Positions 44,179 to 54,117 of a stretch of DNA of 64,000 nt are shown one piece after another (position 1 is the stretch's first letter; the number at the start of each line of letters is the position of its first letter). The position numbers were made by a program, and so were the translations under genes. Source of the DNA: CAYZED01 sp964477445 (GTDB lineage: Bacteria > Bacillota > Clostridia > Lutisporales > Lutisporaceae); NCBI GenBank assembly GCA_964477445.1, contig CAYZED010000004.1, positions 98,876 through 162,875 of the forward strand, read 5' to 3'. The notes beneath the pieces were generated by a model that saw only the letters and a program-made list of their open reading frames with translations, searched no databases and was not told the origin of the DNA.

Positions 44179-44991
44179 TTATAACTTCCTATAAATTGAT
44201 GGTTTTATATATTTTAAATTCGTGTCAAATCCGTTCAAAGTTTCTGAGTGCCCAATCATCAAATATCCCCCAAATTCCAATGCGTTATAAAATTTATCAA
44301 TTAATTTTTGTTTTGTTTCTTTATCAAAATATATCATTACGTTTCTGCAAAAAATTACATGAAATTTCTTTCTAAAAGGAAAGTTTTCGTTCATAAGATT
44401 AAATGATCTAAATATTACTTCTTTTCGGATTCTATCAATAACTTTGAATTCTCCGCTCGGCAATTTTGAAAAATACTTAACTCTAAACTGATCACTGATT
44501 AATTGAAGCTGATCTGGCGAATAAATCCCAAGCTTTGCTTTTTCTAATACTCGAGCCGAAATATCTGTCGCTAAGACTTTGGTGTCCCACAATAACCTAT
44601 TATTTTCAAAATATTCAGCAAAAACCATTGCTATGGTATATGGTTCCTCCCCCGATGAACAACCAGCGCTCCAAGTTCGAAGGTCGCTTGGACTACTTGC
44701 TTTTTCGCAGAGTTGCGGTAGTATTGTATCTCTTAAATACTCAAAATGTGCTTCTTCTCTTGCAAAAAAGGTATGGTTAGTAGTCAACTTATTTACTAAT
44801 TCAAACTGAAGTTCTTTCGTTACATCAGCCACAACCATTTCAAAAAAATCAGTGAAATTAGTTACACCAAGCTTTGCTTGAATTGACTGAAGTCTTCCGC
44901 ACACTAATACTCTTTTTTCTTTTAGATTAATACCAAAATTCTTATGCATATATTCAACTAGAATACTAAACTCTTGATCTGTCATATCCAT
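44179..44991 (-). CDS. cheR: Chemotaxis receptor methyltransferase CheR
   Basis: A 270-residue SAM-dependent methyltransferase. The N-terminal helical domain contains NHTFFAREEAHFEYL. The SAM-binding domain has WSAGCSSGEEPYTIAM, VLATDIS and VIFCRNVMIYFD. It methylates receptor glutamates. An alternative start at the third codon (Met) is possible, and no strong RBS decides it. Confidence 0.95.
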   Translation of the reverse strand: MDMTDQEFSILVEYMHKNFGINLKEKRVLVCGRLQSIQAKLGVTNFTDFFEMVVADVTKELQFELVNKLTTNHTFFAREEAHFEYLRDTILPQLCEKASSPSDLRTWSAGCSSGEEPYTIAMVFAEYFENNRLLWDTKVLATDISARVLEKAKLGIYSPDQLQLISDQFRVKYFSKLPSGEFKVIDRIRKEVIFRSFNLMNENFPFRKKFHVIFCRNVMIYFDKETKQKLIDKFYNALEFGGYLMIGHSETLNGFDTNLKYIKPSIYRKL

Positions 44992-45101
44992 AACGTCATC
45001 ACTATCCTATTTCTTAATTATTTCTTTAATAATAATTTTCTCATAACTTCGAATTATTATTCATGGGAATTTACATCTCAATAATATTCTATCATAAGAA
45101 A

Positions 45102-45138
45102 AGAGAAAAGGGATATGCCATATTATTTAGCACATCCC
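45102..45138 (-). terminator. Terminator of the UPF0182 gene
   Basis: On the minus strand GGGATGTGC pairs with GGCATATCCC (45110-45138) and TTTTCTCTTTTC follows. It is a sister of the hairpin at 17236-17261. Confidence 0.7.
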
Positions 45139-45215
45139 CAAAAACTCCATACATGTTGAAAACACAACCAAATCTAACAAAAATCCTTTCCAGACTTTAT
45201 TTCCAGACTTTATTT

Positions 45216-48008
45216 CTATTTTGTAAGTGCTTCAAGCTGTTTTAACAAATCTCCAAGTTCAGTTATCTTCTGACCATACATTGCCCAGTTTCCAGCCTTC
45301 AGTGCTGTTTGAGCATCTAAATAAACCACACTTGCTCTCTTGGCTAACTCTTTTGCTGTAAGTTGTTTATTAGGAGTTTCTGTCCCTCCTGGAGTTGATG
45401 TTCCATTCCCTGGAGTAGTGTTCCCGTTAGTAGTTCCTTTCGTTGGGAATATTTTGTTTAAGGCAGCATCTAAACTATCCTCCATAACAACTTGGCTTTT
45501 ATAAAAAACTATTACTTTTTTAACTTCAGGTAAAGCATTAGCATTCCTAGCTTTAATATATACTGGTTCTACGTAAATCAAAGAGTCATTTAATGGAATA
45601 GGCATCATGTTGCCCCTTAAAACGGTACTATTTCCTCCAGTTTCAAGTAAATTAAGCTGTGGCCCAATAATCGAATCCTGACTCACTATTCCATCAACCT
45701 GCATTGGTCCCTCAATTATTTTTCCGGCTGGGAATTTGTATAGAATCAATTTCCCATAGTTATCATCATCACATTGTACCCCGAACCATGAAATCATATT
45801 TGTTTTCCCCTGCGATGTGTAAGGAACCATTAATATAAATTCTTCCTTTTTCTCCTGAGGCAACTTCATTATTAGATAAGTTGATTCTACTTCTTGAGCT
45901 GTATTTGCATCTGCACTAGCACCAGATATTTGAGTGGCAATATCCCAAACATCTGCTTTATCGTATAAATCACCAGCATTTTTCATATGATATTTTGTGA
46001 AAATACTTGTTTGAATATCAAAGATTTTTTGAGGATATCTAACATGTGCCTTCAAGCCTTCTGGCATATCAGCTAGTGGTTTAAAAACTGTTTTAAATAT
46101 ATTGGCATAAGTTTGTATTAAAGGATCCTTTGTATCAGAAATATAGAAATTGACTGATCCTTCGTAAGCATCAATAACTACTTTTACGGAATTTCTAATA
46201 TAATTAGTATCTGAATTAGCGTTAATCGGCTCAGAATATGGATATCTATTACTATACGTATAAGCATCAATAATCCAATATAATTTCCCGCCTGTAGTAA
46301 CTATATAAGGATCTTCATCAAGCGATAAGAATGGCACCAATTTTTTTACTCTGTTTTCAATATCTCTATTTATTAGTACTCTGCTTTCATTTGTCAAGTC
46401 GTTTGAAAGGAGGAAATTCATATTCCCCTCGTAAACAGCAAACATTAGCTTGTTTAGGAAAGTCATTGGTATTCCGCCGTTACCTGTATATACAGTTTCA
46501 ACTGTTTTGTCGCTGTCAGGATAATCGAATTCTTTTTCTTTTGTTTTTACTAAAGCAAAATCCTTTGTTAATTCGCCAAAATAAATCTGAGGTTTATCAA
46601 TTTTTAAATCAATTTCGCTTTTAATAGGCATATCTTTTACATAGAGTCTTGGTTGCCCTGAAGAAGTTACCTCCGTTATCGGAGACATTACTACTCCATA
46701 ACCATGTGTATATTTTAAATATCTGTTTATCCAAGAAGTCCCAGCTTGAGTCTGACCTGGAACATTTTCCGATTTAAGCTCTCTTGCTGCCATCATAACT
46801 TGTTTATAAACTCCATTTATCAAATAACGATCTAAATCTACATCACTAAATGTATAGTAGTTTTTTAGTCCTTGAATTTGGTTATAAATATCTTTTGCGG
46901 GTCTATAATCATTGATCGGAATATTACTAATGGTAGTTTTATTCGCGTCAATATCTGCTCTAGTTAAAGTCTGTGAAACATTAAACTGCTTAACATCAAC
47001 CTTATCTAATGCATAAGCAAAATTCGTATAATCAATATTATTCTGCAAATATTTCATTTCTAATGAACGACCATTTGGATTAACAATATATGTTTGAACT
47101 ATTGAACTAACAACCCCAGACAATACTAGAGCAACAATCAACAGCGCAGGTCCAGCTAACATAATTTTGAAATTCTTTCTATTATTCATAACTAATAATA
47201 CTAAAGCTGAAATGCCTGAAAGTGCTGCAAATACATAATAAAACGGCAATGTAACATGAACATCCGTGTAACTTGCTCCATAAGCTACTCCCCTTGGGGA
47301 ATACAGCAAGTCAAAAGACTTCAGAATAAATCCAACCGCTAATAGTAATAAAAACGCCGCTCCAAGAATCGCTAGTTGTCTTGATGCAGAGCCTAATACA
47401 CTCCAGTATACTGTCTTTGAATTCATAATAGGTCTAATATTTGAATCATTTGTTCCTTGATTAACTTCATTCACAGTCGCAAAGCTTATTAGATTAAATA
47501 CTACTGTTATTATCGCAAACAAAACAACAATTCCTAATAAGAAAGAATGCACTTTCGTTACAAACGGTATAGTAAACACATAAAAAGCAATGTCTCTGCC
47601 GAAAAGTGGATCAGTTAAGTTAAATGGTATTTGATTAACAAACATTAAAAAATCATTCCAAACACTAGATACAAAGACTAATGAGAAGAATAGTGATAAA
47701 ACTAATGAAATACCTATGAAGATTCGATTCCACAATTTCTTTTCTTTTTTGTCAGGCATTACAACTCTTATTTTCGCATAATGTATGTTCAAGAATTTAA
47801 AAAATCCCCAAAACACTATTGTTAAGATAATAAAAGTAGGTACAAAAAATTCTACCTGTGTCACTAATTTCTTGAAAAATATTTCAGTGTATCCCAGTTC
47901 TTTAAACCACTGAAAATCTATAAGGTAGCTTGATATCTGCTTAAAGAATGCTACGAGTAGTACCACCAATGCAAGAATTACGATTAAAACTTTATTGCTC
48001 TTTTTCAA
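45216..48008 (-). CDS. UPF0182 family large membrane protein
   Basis: About 930 residues from a TTG at 48008 behind GGGAGGG; an ATG at 48023 would overlap that RBS. About seven transmembrane segments lie in residues 1-310. A large extracellular domain follows with family motifs such as NIDYTNFAYALDKVD, YTHGYGVVMSPI and IPIPLNDSLIYVEP-like text. A Thr/Gly/Pro/Asn linker (GTTNGNTTPGNGTSTPGG) leads to a short helical tail rich in Ala/Lys/Leu. Function of the family is unknown. It is a single-gene unit. Confidence 0.9.
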   Translation of the reverse strand: MKKSNKVLIVILALVVLLVAFFKQISSYLIDFQWFKELGYTEIFFKKLVTQVEFFVPTFIILTIVFWGFFKFLNIHYAKIRVVMPDKKEKKLWNRIFIGISLVLSLFFSLVFVSSVWNDFLMFVNQIPFNLTDPLFGRDIAFYVFTIPFVTKVHSFLLGIVVLFAIITVVFNLISFATVNEVNQGTNDSNIRPIMNSKTVYWSVLGSASRQLAILGAAFLLLLAVGFILKSFDLLYSPRGVAYGASYTDVHVTLPFYYVFAALSGISALVLLVMNNRKNFKIMLAGPALLIVALVLSGVVSSIVQTYIVNPNGRSLEMKYLQNNIDYTNFAYALDKVDVKQFNVSQTLTRADIDANKTTISNIPINDYRPAKDIYNQIQGLKNYYTFSDVDLDRYLINGVYKQVMMAARELKSENVPGQTQAGTSWINRYLKYTHGYGVVMSPITEVTSSGQPRLYVKDMPIKSEIDLKIDKPQIYFGELTKDFALVKTKEKEFDYPDSDKTVETVYTGNGGIPMTFLNKLMFAVYEGNMNFLLSNDLTNESRVLINRDIENRVKKLVPFLSLDEDPYIVTTGGKLYWIIDAYTYSNRYPYSEPINANSDTNYIRNSVKVVIDAYEGSVNFYISDTKDPLIQTYANIFKTVFKPLADMPEGLKAHVRYPQKIFDIQTSIFTKYHMKNAGDLYDKADVWDIATQISGASADANTAQEVESTYLIMKLPQEKKEEFILMVPYTSQGKTNMISWFGVQCDDDNYGKLILYKFPAGKIIEGPMQVDGIVSQDSIIGPQLNLLETGGNSTVLRGNMMPIPLNDSLIYVEPVYIKARNANALPEVKKVIVFYKSQVVMEDSLDAALNKIFPTKGTTNGNTTPGNGTSTPGGTETPNKQLTAKELAKRASVVYLDAQTALKAGNWAMYGQKITELGDLLKQLEALTK

Positions 48009-48149
48009 ATTTGACCCTCCCATTTCTGTTTTGTTCTTGACATATTATATACGCTAATATCACAAACTTAGTTTCTTTTTGAAGTTGATAAACTATCGTT
48101 CAAAAATAATTATATCACAATATAAGCTTCTAAAAGCATTTATCACAAA

Positions 48150-48303
48150 ACGCGAATTCCAAAACATGATTGACAAAATGTGATTGAAAAAATACAAATT
48201 TCAAAACATGATTGACAAAATATGAATGACAAAATACGAATCTCAAATCATGATTCGCAAAATATGATTGACAAAATACGAATCTCAAAGCATGATTCGC
48301 AAA
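48150..48303. repeat. Eleven 14-bp tandem repeats
   Basis: Units of 14 bp with consensus ATATGATTGACAAA run without interruption, grouped in a 42 bp higher-order period (three types). The last partial unit (304-317) contains the stop codon of the glycosylase gene. No spacer separates the units, so this is not a CRISPR array. Confidence 0.9.
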
Positions 48304-48310
48304 TCAGGAA

Positions 48311-48877
48311 TCACATTTTTTCTCGCTCTTTATGTTTCCAGCAGTCATTAGTATGATCGTCAACCATCCCCACTGCTTGCATAAAAGAATAGCAAATAAC
48401 ATCACCAACAAATTTAAATCCGCGTTTTTTCAAATCTTTTGACATTAACTCACTAATGTCTGATTTAGATGGAACTTCTTCCTGACGTATATAATTATTG
48501 ATTACAGGTTTTCCATTAACAAATCCCCATATATATTTGTCAAAACTCCCGAACTCCTCTTTAACCCTCAAAAAAGCTTGAGCATTATTTCGAATTGAGT
48601 AAACCTTCAACCGATTTCTTATTACTCCAGCGTCTTTCAATATTTCTTCAAGTTCATCATCTCTCAGCAACGCAACTTTTTGCGCATGGAAGTCATGAAA
48701 TAGCCGCTTATAATTCTCGCGTTTTTTTAGAATTAACAACCAACTTACTCCAGCTTGCATACCTTCCAAACAAAGCATTTCAAAAAGTTTTCGATCGTCA
48801 TGCTCTGGCTTACCCCACTCATTATCGTGATAATCAAAAAAATATTCATTAGTCTCTGCCCAATCACATCTTTTCAT
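48311..48877 (-). CDS. tag: DNA-3-methyladenine glycosylase I
   Basis: A 188-residue protein with the Tag start MKRCDWAETNEYFFDYHDNEWG, cut here into CDWAE and YHDNEWG, which carry the zinc-binding Cys/His. EGMQAGVSWLLILKKRENY and a late MVDDHTNDCWKH complete the zinc site and substrate pocket. It removes 3-methyladenine from DNA. Its 3' end runs into the 14 bp repeats at 48150-48303. It follows the lipoprotein gene by 11 nt. Confidence 0.93.
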   Translation of the reverse strand: MKRCDWAETNEYFFDYHDNEWGKPEHDDRKLFEMLCLEGMQAGVSWLLILKKRENYKRLFHDFHAQKVALLRDDELEEILKDAGVIRNRLKVYSIRNNAQAFLRVKEEFGSFDKYIWGFVNGKPVINNYIRQEEVPSKSDISELMSKDLKKRGFKFVGDVICYSFMQAVGMVDDHTNDCWKHKEREKM

Positions 48878-48888
48878 CTCTATCCCTC

Positions 48889-49431
48889 TTAGTTCAAAAG
48901 GGGTATTGTATTCAAGCCCTCACTGCCTGTGTCGTATTCCAGTGTATAATCTGAAACATCCGTTCCTGCTGGCACCTCAAAACAGATACTACCTTTCAAC
49001 AATCCCAAAGACAAATCCGTCCCAGACAACCTCTTATATGTGTGGTCGGAGAGAAAATCGTCATCTTGCATACGGTAATATTTGTTTTCGGCGTTGTCCT
49101 TTAAACTAAGGTTGCCCCAAACGAACTTCCCTCCACCAGCCTTCGCCTTATTAATATTCATCGTAATTATGATGAATTCATTTCCGCTCGATGGCTTGTC
49201 ATCGAAAACCATGTCCTGAACTGAGCCATCGTACTGCACGATACCCGTACTCGTATGGAGCGACTCGGCTGCAACTGCATTTATAACTTCGATTTGCCAT
49301 GTAAATTTTGATTGGTCAATTCCAGGGCTCTCTTTAGCATTTGCTTCTATCGAAACCGTTGGTCCGCAAGCAGATAGATTCAAGATAAGCAATAATACTA
49401 GAATTGGCGCCAAAATCCTTTTATATTTCAT
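48889..49431 (-). CDS. Predicted lipoprotein with DUF4352-like beta-sandwich
   Basis: A 180-residue protein. The signal peptide ends at lipobox LSAC. The body (TWQIEVINA, GNEFIIITMNINKA, GSICFEVPAG, YTLEYDTG) has the strand order of the DUF4352/telokin-like extracellular domain. It lies 22 nt after the acyltransferase-like gene and seems to belong to the same operon as the sulfotransferases. The binding partner is unknown. Confidence 0.65.
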   Translation of the reverse strand: MKYKRILAPILVLLLILNLSACGPTVSIEANAKESPGIDQSKFTWQIEVINAVAAESLHTSTGIVQYDGSVQDMVFDDKPSSGNEFIIITMNINKAKAGGGKFVWGNLSLKDNAENKYYRMQDDDFLSDHTYKRLSGTDLSLGLLKGSICFEVPAGTDVSDYTLEYDTGSEGLNTIPLLN

Positions 49432-49453
49432 TCTTTTTTCCTTCTCTCAATAA

Positions 49454-50440
49454 TTAAACTTCGTCGGTTGTTATCCAACTTCTGATAATTTCTGGCGAAC
49501 TGCAAAGTTCCTCCACACGATGTATAAATGGAGCTTCATCTCCGTAATCCACCGCATAGTGATTGGCGACTATGCACAGGGGTAGAAACTTGTGGGCAGC
49601 TATCGTTCCATTTACAAATACTGGCTGTTCATATACTGGGCCAATAGCTATTCCAGCTGTTGTCTGCGGGATTATCTCAAACATCCCAGTTAGCATAATT
49701 GAATGATTGGTTAGACTGCCTGGATTTGTGATTAGAATAGTTCCTGGTTTAAAATCATCGATTGTTAAAACATCTCCATACTTTCCATTAGTCTGTCCAT
49801 TAGCCTGTCCATTAGCCTGACCATTAGCCTTTTCAGTGCTCAGTTCAATGTTTTCGCAATTCTTCTGTCCAATATTTTTGCCTTTTTTTGATTTAACTTC
49901 TGGTCTATATCGTGGGTCAATTGCTCCAAAAATCCTCGCTATCGATGTAAATGGCCTCCGTTTAAACTCATGGAGTGTGTGCCATATTCTGAGGTCATTC
50001 AAAACTTTATCAACATCAGTGTTTGCTTGTCTGCGTCTGAAATCACTAATGTAATCTGCCATATCGTTCATGCTGCGAGAACCAAAATCTGGGAAACGCG
50101 GAATAATAGTATCAAACTCATTCCACATTGCAATCGAAATGTCAATATTCGGCAGTAGCGTGACATTTCCTACTGCTCGACGTCGATGAAAGTTCACTTG
50201 AGCATTTAATCTTGGCGCTGCCTTGATCCCCTCGGTGATCAGTTTCATAAATAGTATGTTCTTGGATATATGTCCCTTTTTTCCCTTATGGGGATTGATT
50301 TCTTCGAATATTCGAAGTAATTCCGTTACGTCAGGAATGAAAATACTAGAAGTGTAGGCGCCTGAAGACCATGAATCTGCGCATTCTGCAGCTATGATCT
50401 GACGCGGCAGGTTTAAATTGATACGCTTATGTTCTCTCAT
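49454..50440 (-). CDS. Stand-alone 2-oxoacid dehydrogenase E2/CAT-like acyltransferase domain
   Basis: A 328-residue protein that matches the E2 catalytic fold (TSSIFIPDVTELLRIFEEIN; LPNIDISIAMW; GTILITNPGS; TTAGIAIGP) without any lipoyl or peripheral domain. The catalytic HxxxDG equivalent reads HYAVDYGD, keeping His and Asp but replacing the Gly. An insert near residue 205-222 holds NGQANGQANGQTNG repeats. Its ATG overlaps the sulfotransferase stop by 4 nt. Without lipoyl domains or E1/E3 neighbours it is unlikely to serve a dehydrogenase complex. It probably acylates a small molecule from acyl-CoA. Confidence 0.7.
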   Translation of the reverse strand: MREHKRINLNLPRQIIAAECADSWSSGAYTSSIFIPDVTELLRIFEEINPHKGKKGHISKNILFMKLITEGIKAAPRLNAQVNFHRRRAVGNVTLLPNIDISIAMWNEFDTIIPRFPDFGSRSMNDMADYISDFRRRQANTDVDKVLNDLRIWHTLHEFKRRPFTSIARIFGAIDPRYRPEVKSKKGKNIGQKNCENIELSTEKANGQANGQANGQTNGKYGDVLTIDDFKPGTILITNPGSLTNHSIMLTGMFEIIPQTTAGIAIGPVYEQPVFVNGTIAAHKFLPLCIVANHYAVDYGDEAPFIHRVEELCSSPEIIRSWITTDEV

Positions 50441-51585
50441 TTCTCTGAACCAGAAATCATTTCATAGCCAAATGCATCAAACACGAATTTTAGTTTCTGA
50501 TTAATCTTCTCTTTAAGTCGATCTTCAATCACAAATTTGTTTGTCTGATAGTCTGACTGGCTATTCAAATAGTCCTGGAAACGGGTAGACGCTTCTTCAT
50601 ATCCTGGTAGTCCAATGGATTCATATATTTTTTCCAATATCACCATAGGCTCAGAAACTAATTCTTCATATTTCAATTCAATCAGACGCCCGGCTGGAAT
50701 CAGAGCTCTCTGCTCAAGATAACCCTTGTATACTTCTGCACTTAAACTGATAGCACAATTTTCAATCATTTCTTCTGGAGGCATACCCTGAAGACTTGCC
50801 ATATTTAGTGTTTTTGTAAGCATATGCACAGTAGAGCGTATTACTCGATAAGGGTCGCGACAAATATATATATATCTTGCATCGGGAAAAAGTTCTATAC
50901 ACTCGGGAATCTTACATGTAATATCTGGGCTCTTAAGAACTAGCCGCTTGTCTTTTTTATAAGACAACTTGCGAATCTCATTTCTATAATGCGTCATCCA
51001 TTCCTTGCGTTGATTCACTGTCAAATTTCCCAAAATCAATGTCTTCACATAATGTTCATAATTAAACGGAAATGAAAAAAGATGATGGAACGAGTACCTG
51101 GTTCTTCCAGCAAGACCAAAGGTTTCTTCGGCAGGAGAATTCAAGTCAAAAGGTACATTATCCATTGGTCGGGAATCGGCAATTGCTTTCATGGACCCCG
51201 CTTCGATTATGCTTCTAGCAAACATGAAATTCGGCAGTGCATAAGACATAACCGCGTCAACATAATCCAGATTTGGATCAGAGGCAATCAAATCGTGTAG
51301 GAATGTCGTTCCACTGCGCCAGTTTCCAAGAACCATAACAGGATCATGCTTCTGCTTAATAGGATTAACAAAAAGTGCGCAATATACTGCCTCTATAATT
51401 GTAAAAGGAAGTAACTGGCGTTTACGTTTGATAATATCTTTGGCAATTATGTGGCCTCTCTCATCTAGCCTGCCATTATTTTCTCTGATTAACTGACGTA
51501 TCAGCCGTGCACTGCCACTGTAAAGATAATGAGAATATTTCACCGGATCACTCTCCGCTATCCTTTGAAACAACTTAGTAAACAT
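50437..51585 (-). CDS. PAPS-dependent sulfotransferase family protein
   Basis: A 382-residue protein. The 5'-phosphosulfate loop is VLGNWRSGTTFLHDL (P-loop-like), and the 3'-phosphate site is YIYICRDPYRVIRSTVHML. The central LVLKSPDITCKIPECIELFPD also fits the sulfotransferase fold (the Sulfotransfer_3 type). It would move sulfonate from PAPS to a hydroxyl of a lipid or small molecule. PAPS could come from CysD/CysN-CysC 6 kb away. It is co-translated with the E2-like gene, so one pathway is likely. Confidence 0.85.
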   Translation of the reverse strand: MFTKLFQRIAESDPVKYSHYLYSGSARLIRQLIRENNGRLDERGHIIAKDIIKRKRQLLPFTIIEAVYCALFVNPIKQKHDPVMVLGNWRSGTTFLHDLIASDPNLDYVDAVMSYALPNFMFARSIIEAGSMKAIADSRPMDNVPFDLNSPAEETFGLAGRTRYSFHHLFSFPFNYEHYVKTLILGNLTVNQRKEWMTHYRNEIRKLSYKKDKRLVLKSPDITCKIPECIELFPDARYIYICRDPYRVIRSTVHMLTKTLNMASLQGMPPEEMIENCAISLSAEVYKGYLEQRALIPAGRLIELKYEELVSEPMVILEKIYESIGLPGYEEASTRFQDYLNSQSDYQTNKFVIEDRLKEKINQKLKFVFDAFGYEMISGSEK

Positions 51586-51622
51586 ATATTTAACCCCACA
51601 TTCGTATTAATTTATTGCTCTG

Positions 51623-51680
51623 TTGCTTTGTTTCATTATTGCTTTGTTTCATTATTGCTTTGTTTCATTATTGCTTCATT
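51623..51680. repeat. 16-bp tandem repeats between sulfotransferase genes
   Basis: TTGCTTTGTTTCATTA is repeated three times with a partial fourth copy. ACATTCGTATTA flanks the block on both sides. It encodes nothing visible. Confidence 0.8.
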
Positions 51681-51691
51681 CAACATTCGTA

Positions 51692-53851
51692 TTATTCTAC
51701 TGTAACTTTATATCCGGTTTTAATGTAGCCACCTTTAATATCTGTTGAGTCACAATCGTTCCCCTCCAACACGCCACCCAAAATGTTGATTGCGTATGTT
51801 CCAGGTTCTAATGTGTCAAGCTCCAGGCTCAAAAGAGCCCGACCATTCAGGCTGTTTGCCGCAGCAAATACATAGCGTTTAGTCTTACTTGCAAATACTA
51901 TATTGGATGAACTGAGTAGATATCTCTTTCCTTTGTATAAAAGGCTACCGTCAATAACCAGTCGACCGTTCTCGACATAAGTATTATTAAAAGTGAAACT
52001 TATGGTGTTAAGATATATCCCAGGAACAGGGAATTTATCGGTTTGTTCTACCTGATAGGCTTTCCCTACACGTTCTGCTTTGATATAACCAAGATTATAA
52101 TCATAGGCGCTATCATGATATAGCTGAATACGTTCGGCTTGGTAGGTTTCTGCCGTAACAGTATTGCTATTCTCGTGCATATATGCTTCAAAGACCACTT
52201 CTCCGTTCCCTTCGATTTCAACGACGCGTGAGCGTGTGAATATATTCACGTCCTTAAGAACGCTATCTAAGAAGCTATCCACTGGTAGCTGTTTACCATC
52301 TCCGGTTCGAAGCATACCTCCGAAGCAAACGAGCCGATTACCGTTTTGTAACATATCAGCATCTCCCAAAAAGGAAGAATAGCATTCTGCACCTCTCTCT
52401 TTGCCATAAGACCATACCTGTTCCACAGTCTTTTTTGATGAATTTATTCGATACTGAACACCTCGAGAATAATTATCGGCGGCATTAATCGCACTTTCCT
52501 TATAAACACTACGGCATTGTCCGTTATCGAACAGCAAAATATCGGTAGTTTCTGGGTTACCATCTTGGTCAGGTAGAACCATGGGATCATGTTGACCCCA
52601 CTGCCACTCCAAATCTCCAATTGGTGTCAGTAGATACTGAGCTAAATATTCGCTTGTCCCCTCAAATCCTTCATGAGAAGAAAGAATCCAGTTGATTTCT
52701 CCAGTGTCGGCATCTATGTCAACCACCATGCTTTGGGCAGCACAGGAGACTACGATACTGTTATCCACAGCGTTGAAGCTCGCTGAGTTAATATGACACC
52801 AGTCGACACTATAAATATTTTTAACATCTATTGTAAAATGAGTATATACATCGCGTTTGGGATCAATTATATCCTTTAAATCGTAGCTCTTTATTATCTT
52901 CCCACTCGCTAAGTTTAAGATATCAACCACGTCTTCTCGCGTTGTTCCCTTAGTGAAATTGTTAACCCCACTGCTAGAAATAAGAATATTGCCGTCAGGC
53001 ATTTCGAAAAGACTGTGATGTATACCGCCCTCAATCTCAACTTCACGGAATATCTTACCCAACCAGTTATGCTCTACTACAGAAGTCTTATTATAAGCCA
53101 CCTGCTTGAGTTCGTTTCCAGCGGAAAGTACATTTCCATTTGAAAGAGTAATTTGTGAAGTTCCTGCACCGATACCAGTATCGGATAGATATCCTCGCAC
53201 TTCCCCATAACAGTCAACTAGACATGAATAGGATGAGTCGTACTCCGCAGTAAAAAGATTAATGCCTTCTGACATCTTGGCAGGTTTACTATCGATAAGT
53301 TCAATAGTCTGAAAATTGTTGGGTAGCGCTTCAGTTTCTATTTTCAAAGTAGTACTTTCGCCACTCTCGGTTGTTAGAACAACGGTGTTCTCTTTATTTG
53401 CGTAAAGCCCAAGGATGGGTACCTCAAAGTGTTTGCCTTTAATTGTTTTCACATAGTTTATTGTTGAGTATTTATCTCTACCTTGAACCGTCACGGTGAT
53501 ATCGCCGGGTTTATCCATCTCGAAAATAACGAGAGCTGAGAGTGGGTTCATCTTATAAGGATCAAGAATCACATAAGGATTTGACAAACTTGCTGGCGCG
53601 GCCTCATAGTCCTCTTTAATTTGCATCTCCATCTTATATTGCTCATCAAGCAGATCATATTTCGGCACCTCGGTCAGAGTGTTCAGGTAGTTATCAGTTA
53701 TGCGAACAAAAAATCCCGAGAAATAAAGAATGGCAATACACGCTGAAATCAACAGCACGATTCCCACAATTGTCAGTATGGTTCTTGTTATTTTCTTTTT
53801 CCCTGACGGCTTAACTGTATTAGGTTCAATTACACTGTTCGTGGTGGTCAT
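51692..53851 (-). CDS. Membrane-anchored arylsulfate sulfotransferase-like protein
   Basis: A 719-residue protein from the ATG at 53851 behind AAAGGAG. One transmembrane segment near residues 25-50 leaves a large extracellular C-terminal part. The body shows the beta-propeller repeats of the ASST family (GGIHHSLFEMPDGNILISSS, DWCHINSASFNAVDNSIVVSC, LEWQWGQHDPMVLPDQDGN), with candidate sulfuryl-accepting His in these loops. ASST enzymes move sulfate from a sulfate ester to a phenol without PAPS. It precedes the PAPS-type sulfotransferase by about 100 nt. The two may act in succession on one product, outside and inside the cell respectively. This link is inference. Confidence 0.78.
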   Translation of the reverse strand: MTTTNSVIEPNTVKPSGKKKITRTILTIVGIVLLISACIAILYFSGFFVRITDNYLNTLTEVPKYDLLDEQYKMEMQIKEDYEAAPASLSNPYVILDPYKMNPLSALVIFEMDKPGDITVTVQGRDKYSTINYVKTIKGKHFEVPILGLYANKENTVVLTTESGESTTLKIETEALPNNFQTIELIDSKPAKMSEGINLFTAEYDSSYSCLVDCYGEVRGYLSDTGIGAGTSQITLSNGNVLSAGNELKQVAYNKTSVVEHNWLGKIFREVEIEGGIHHSLFEMPDGNILISSSGVNNFTKGTTREDVVDILNLASGKIIKSYDLKDIIDPKRDVYTHFTIDVKNIYSVDWCHINSASFNAVDNSIVVSCAAQSMVVDIDADTGEINWILSSHEGFEGTSEYLAQYLLTPIGDLEWQWGQHDPMVLPDQDGNPETTDILLFDNGQCRSVYKESAINAADNYSRGVQYRINSSKKTVEQVWSYGKERGAECYSSFLGDADMLQNGNRLVCFGGMLRTGDGKQLPVDSFLDSVLKDVNIFTRSRVVEIEGNGEVVFEAYMHENSNTVTAETYQAERIQLYHDSAYDYNLGYIKAERVGKAYQVEQTDKFPVPGIYLNTISFTFNNTYVENGRLVIDGSLLYKGKRYLLSSSNIVFASKTKRYVFAAANSLNGRALLSLELDTLEPGTYAINILGGVLEGNDCDSTDIKGGYIKTGYKVTVE

Positions 53852-54024
53852 TATTTTCTCCTTTACATCGATGAGTTTCATTATGTTTCTAATTTCATTT
53901 TGTTTTAGTTAAATCATTTCCACAATAATGCTTTTTACGTTTTATGGTTTTCTTTAAGGAAGCACATATTTGTACATAACCCATCTATAAATTTTATACC
54001 ATATTATTAAGATCTACGCAAACT

Positions 54025-54046
54025 AAAAAAAACGTCGGTTGACGCT
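54025..54046 (-). terminator. Terminator of the ssu-rrf2 operon
   Basis: On the minus strand AGCGTC-AACC-GACGTT (54031-54046) is followed by eight T (54025 onwards). It lies about 70 nt after the rrf2 stop. Confidence 0.7.
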
Positions 54047-54117
54047 ATTGTAGATTCTAATATTTGCACTTTCGACTTGACATGAACTTATAATTCACAG
54101 CGTTTTTATCATATTTT

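Noticed and set aside
48150..48303. CRISPR array
   Set aside because: Repeats are contiguous 14 bp units with no unique spacers and no cas genes nearby.
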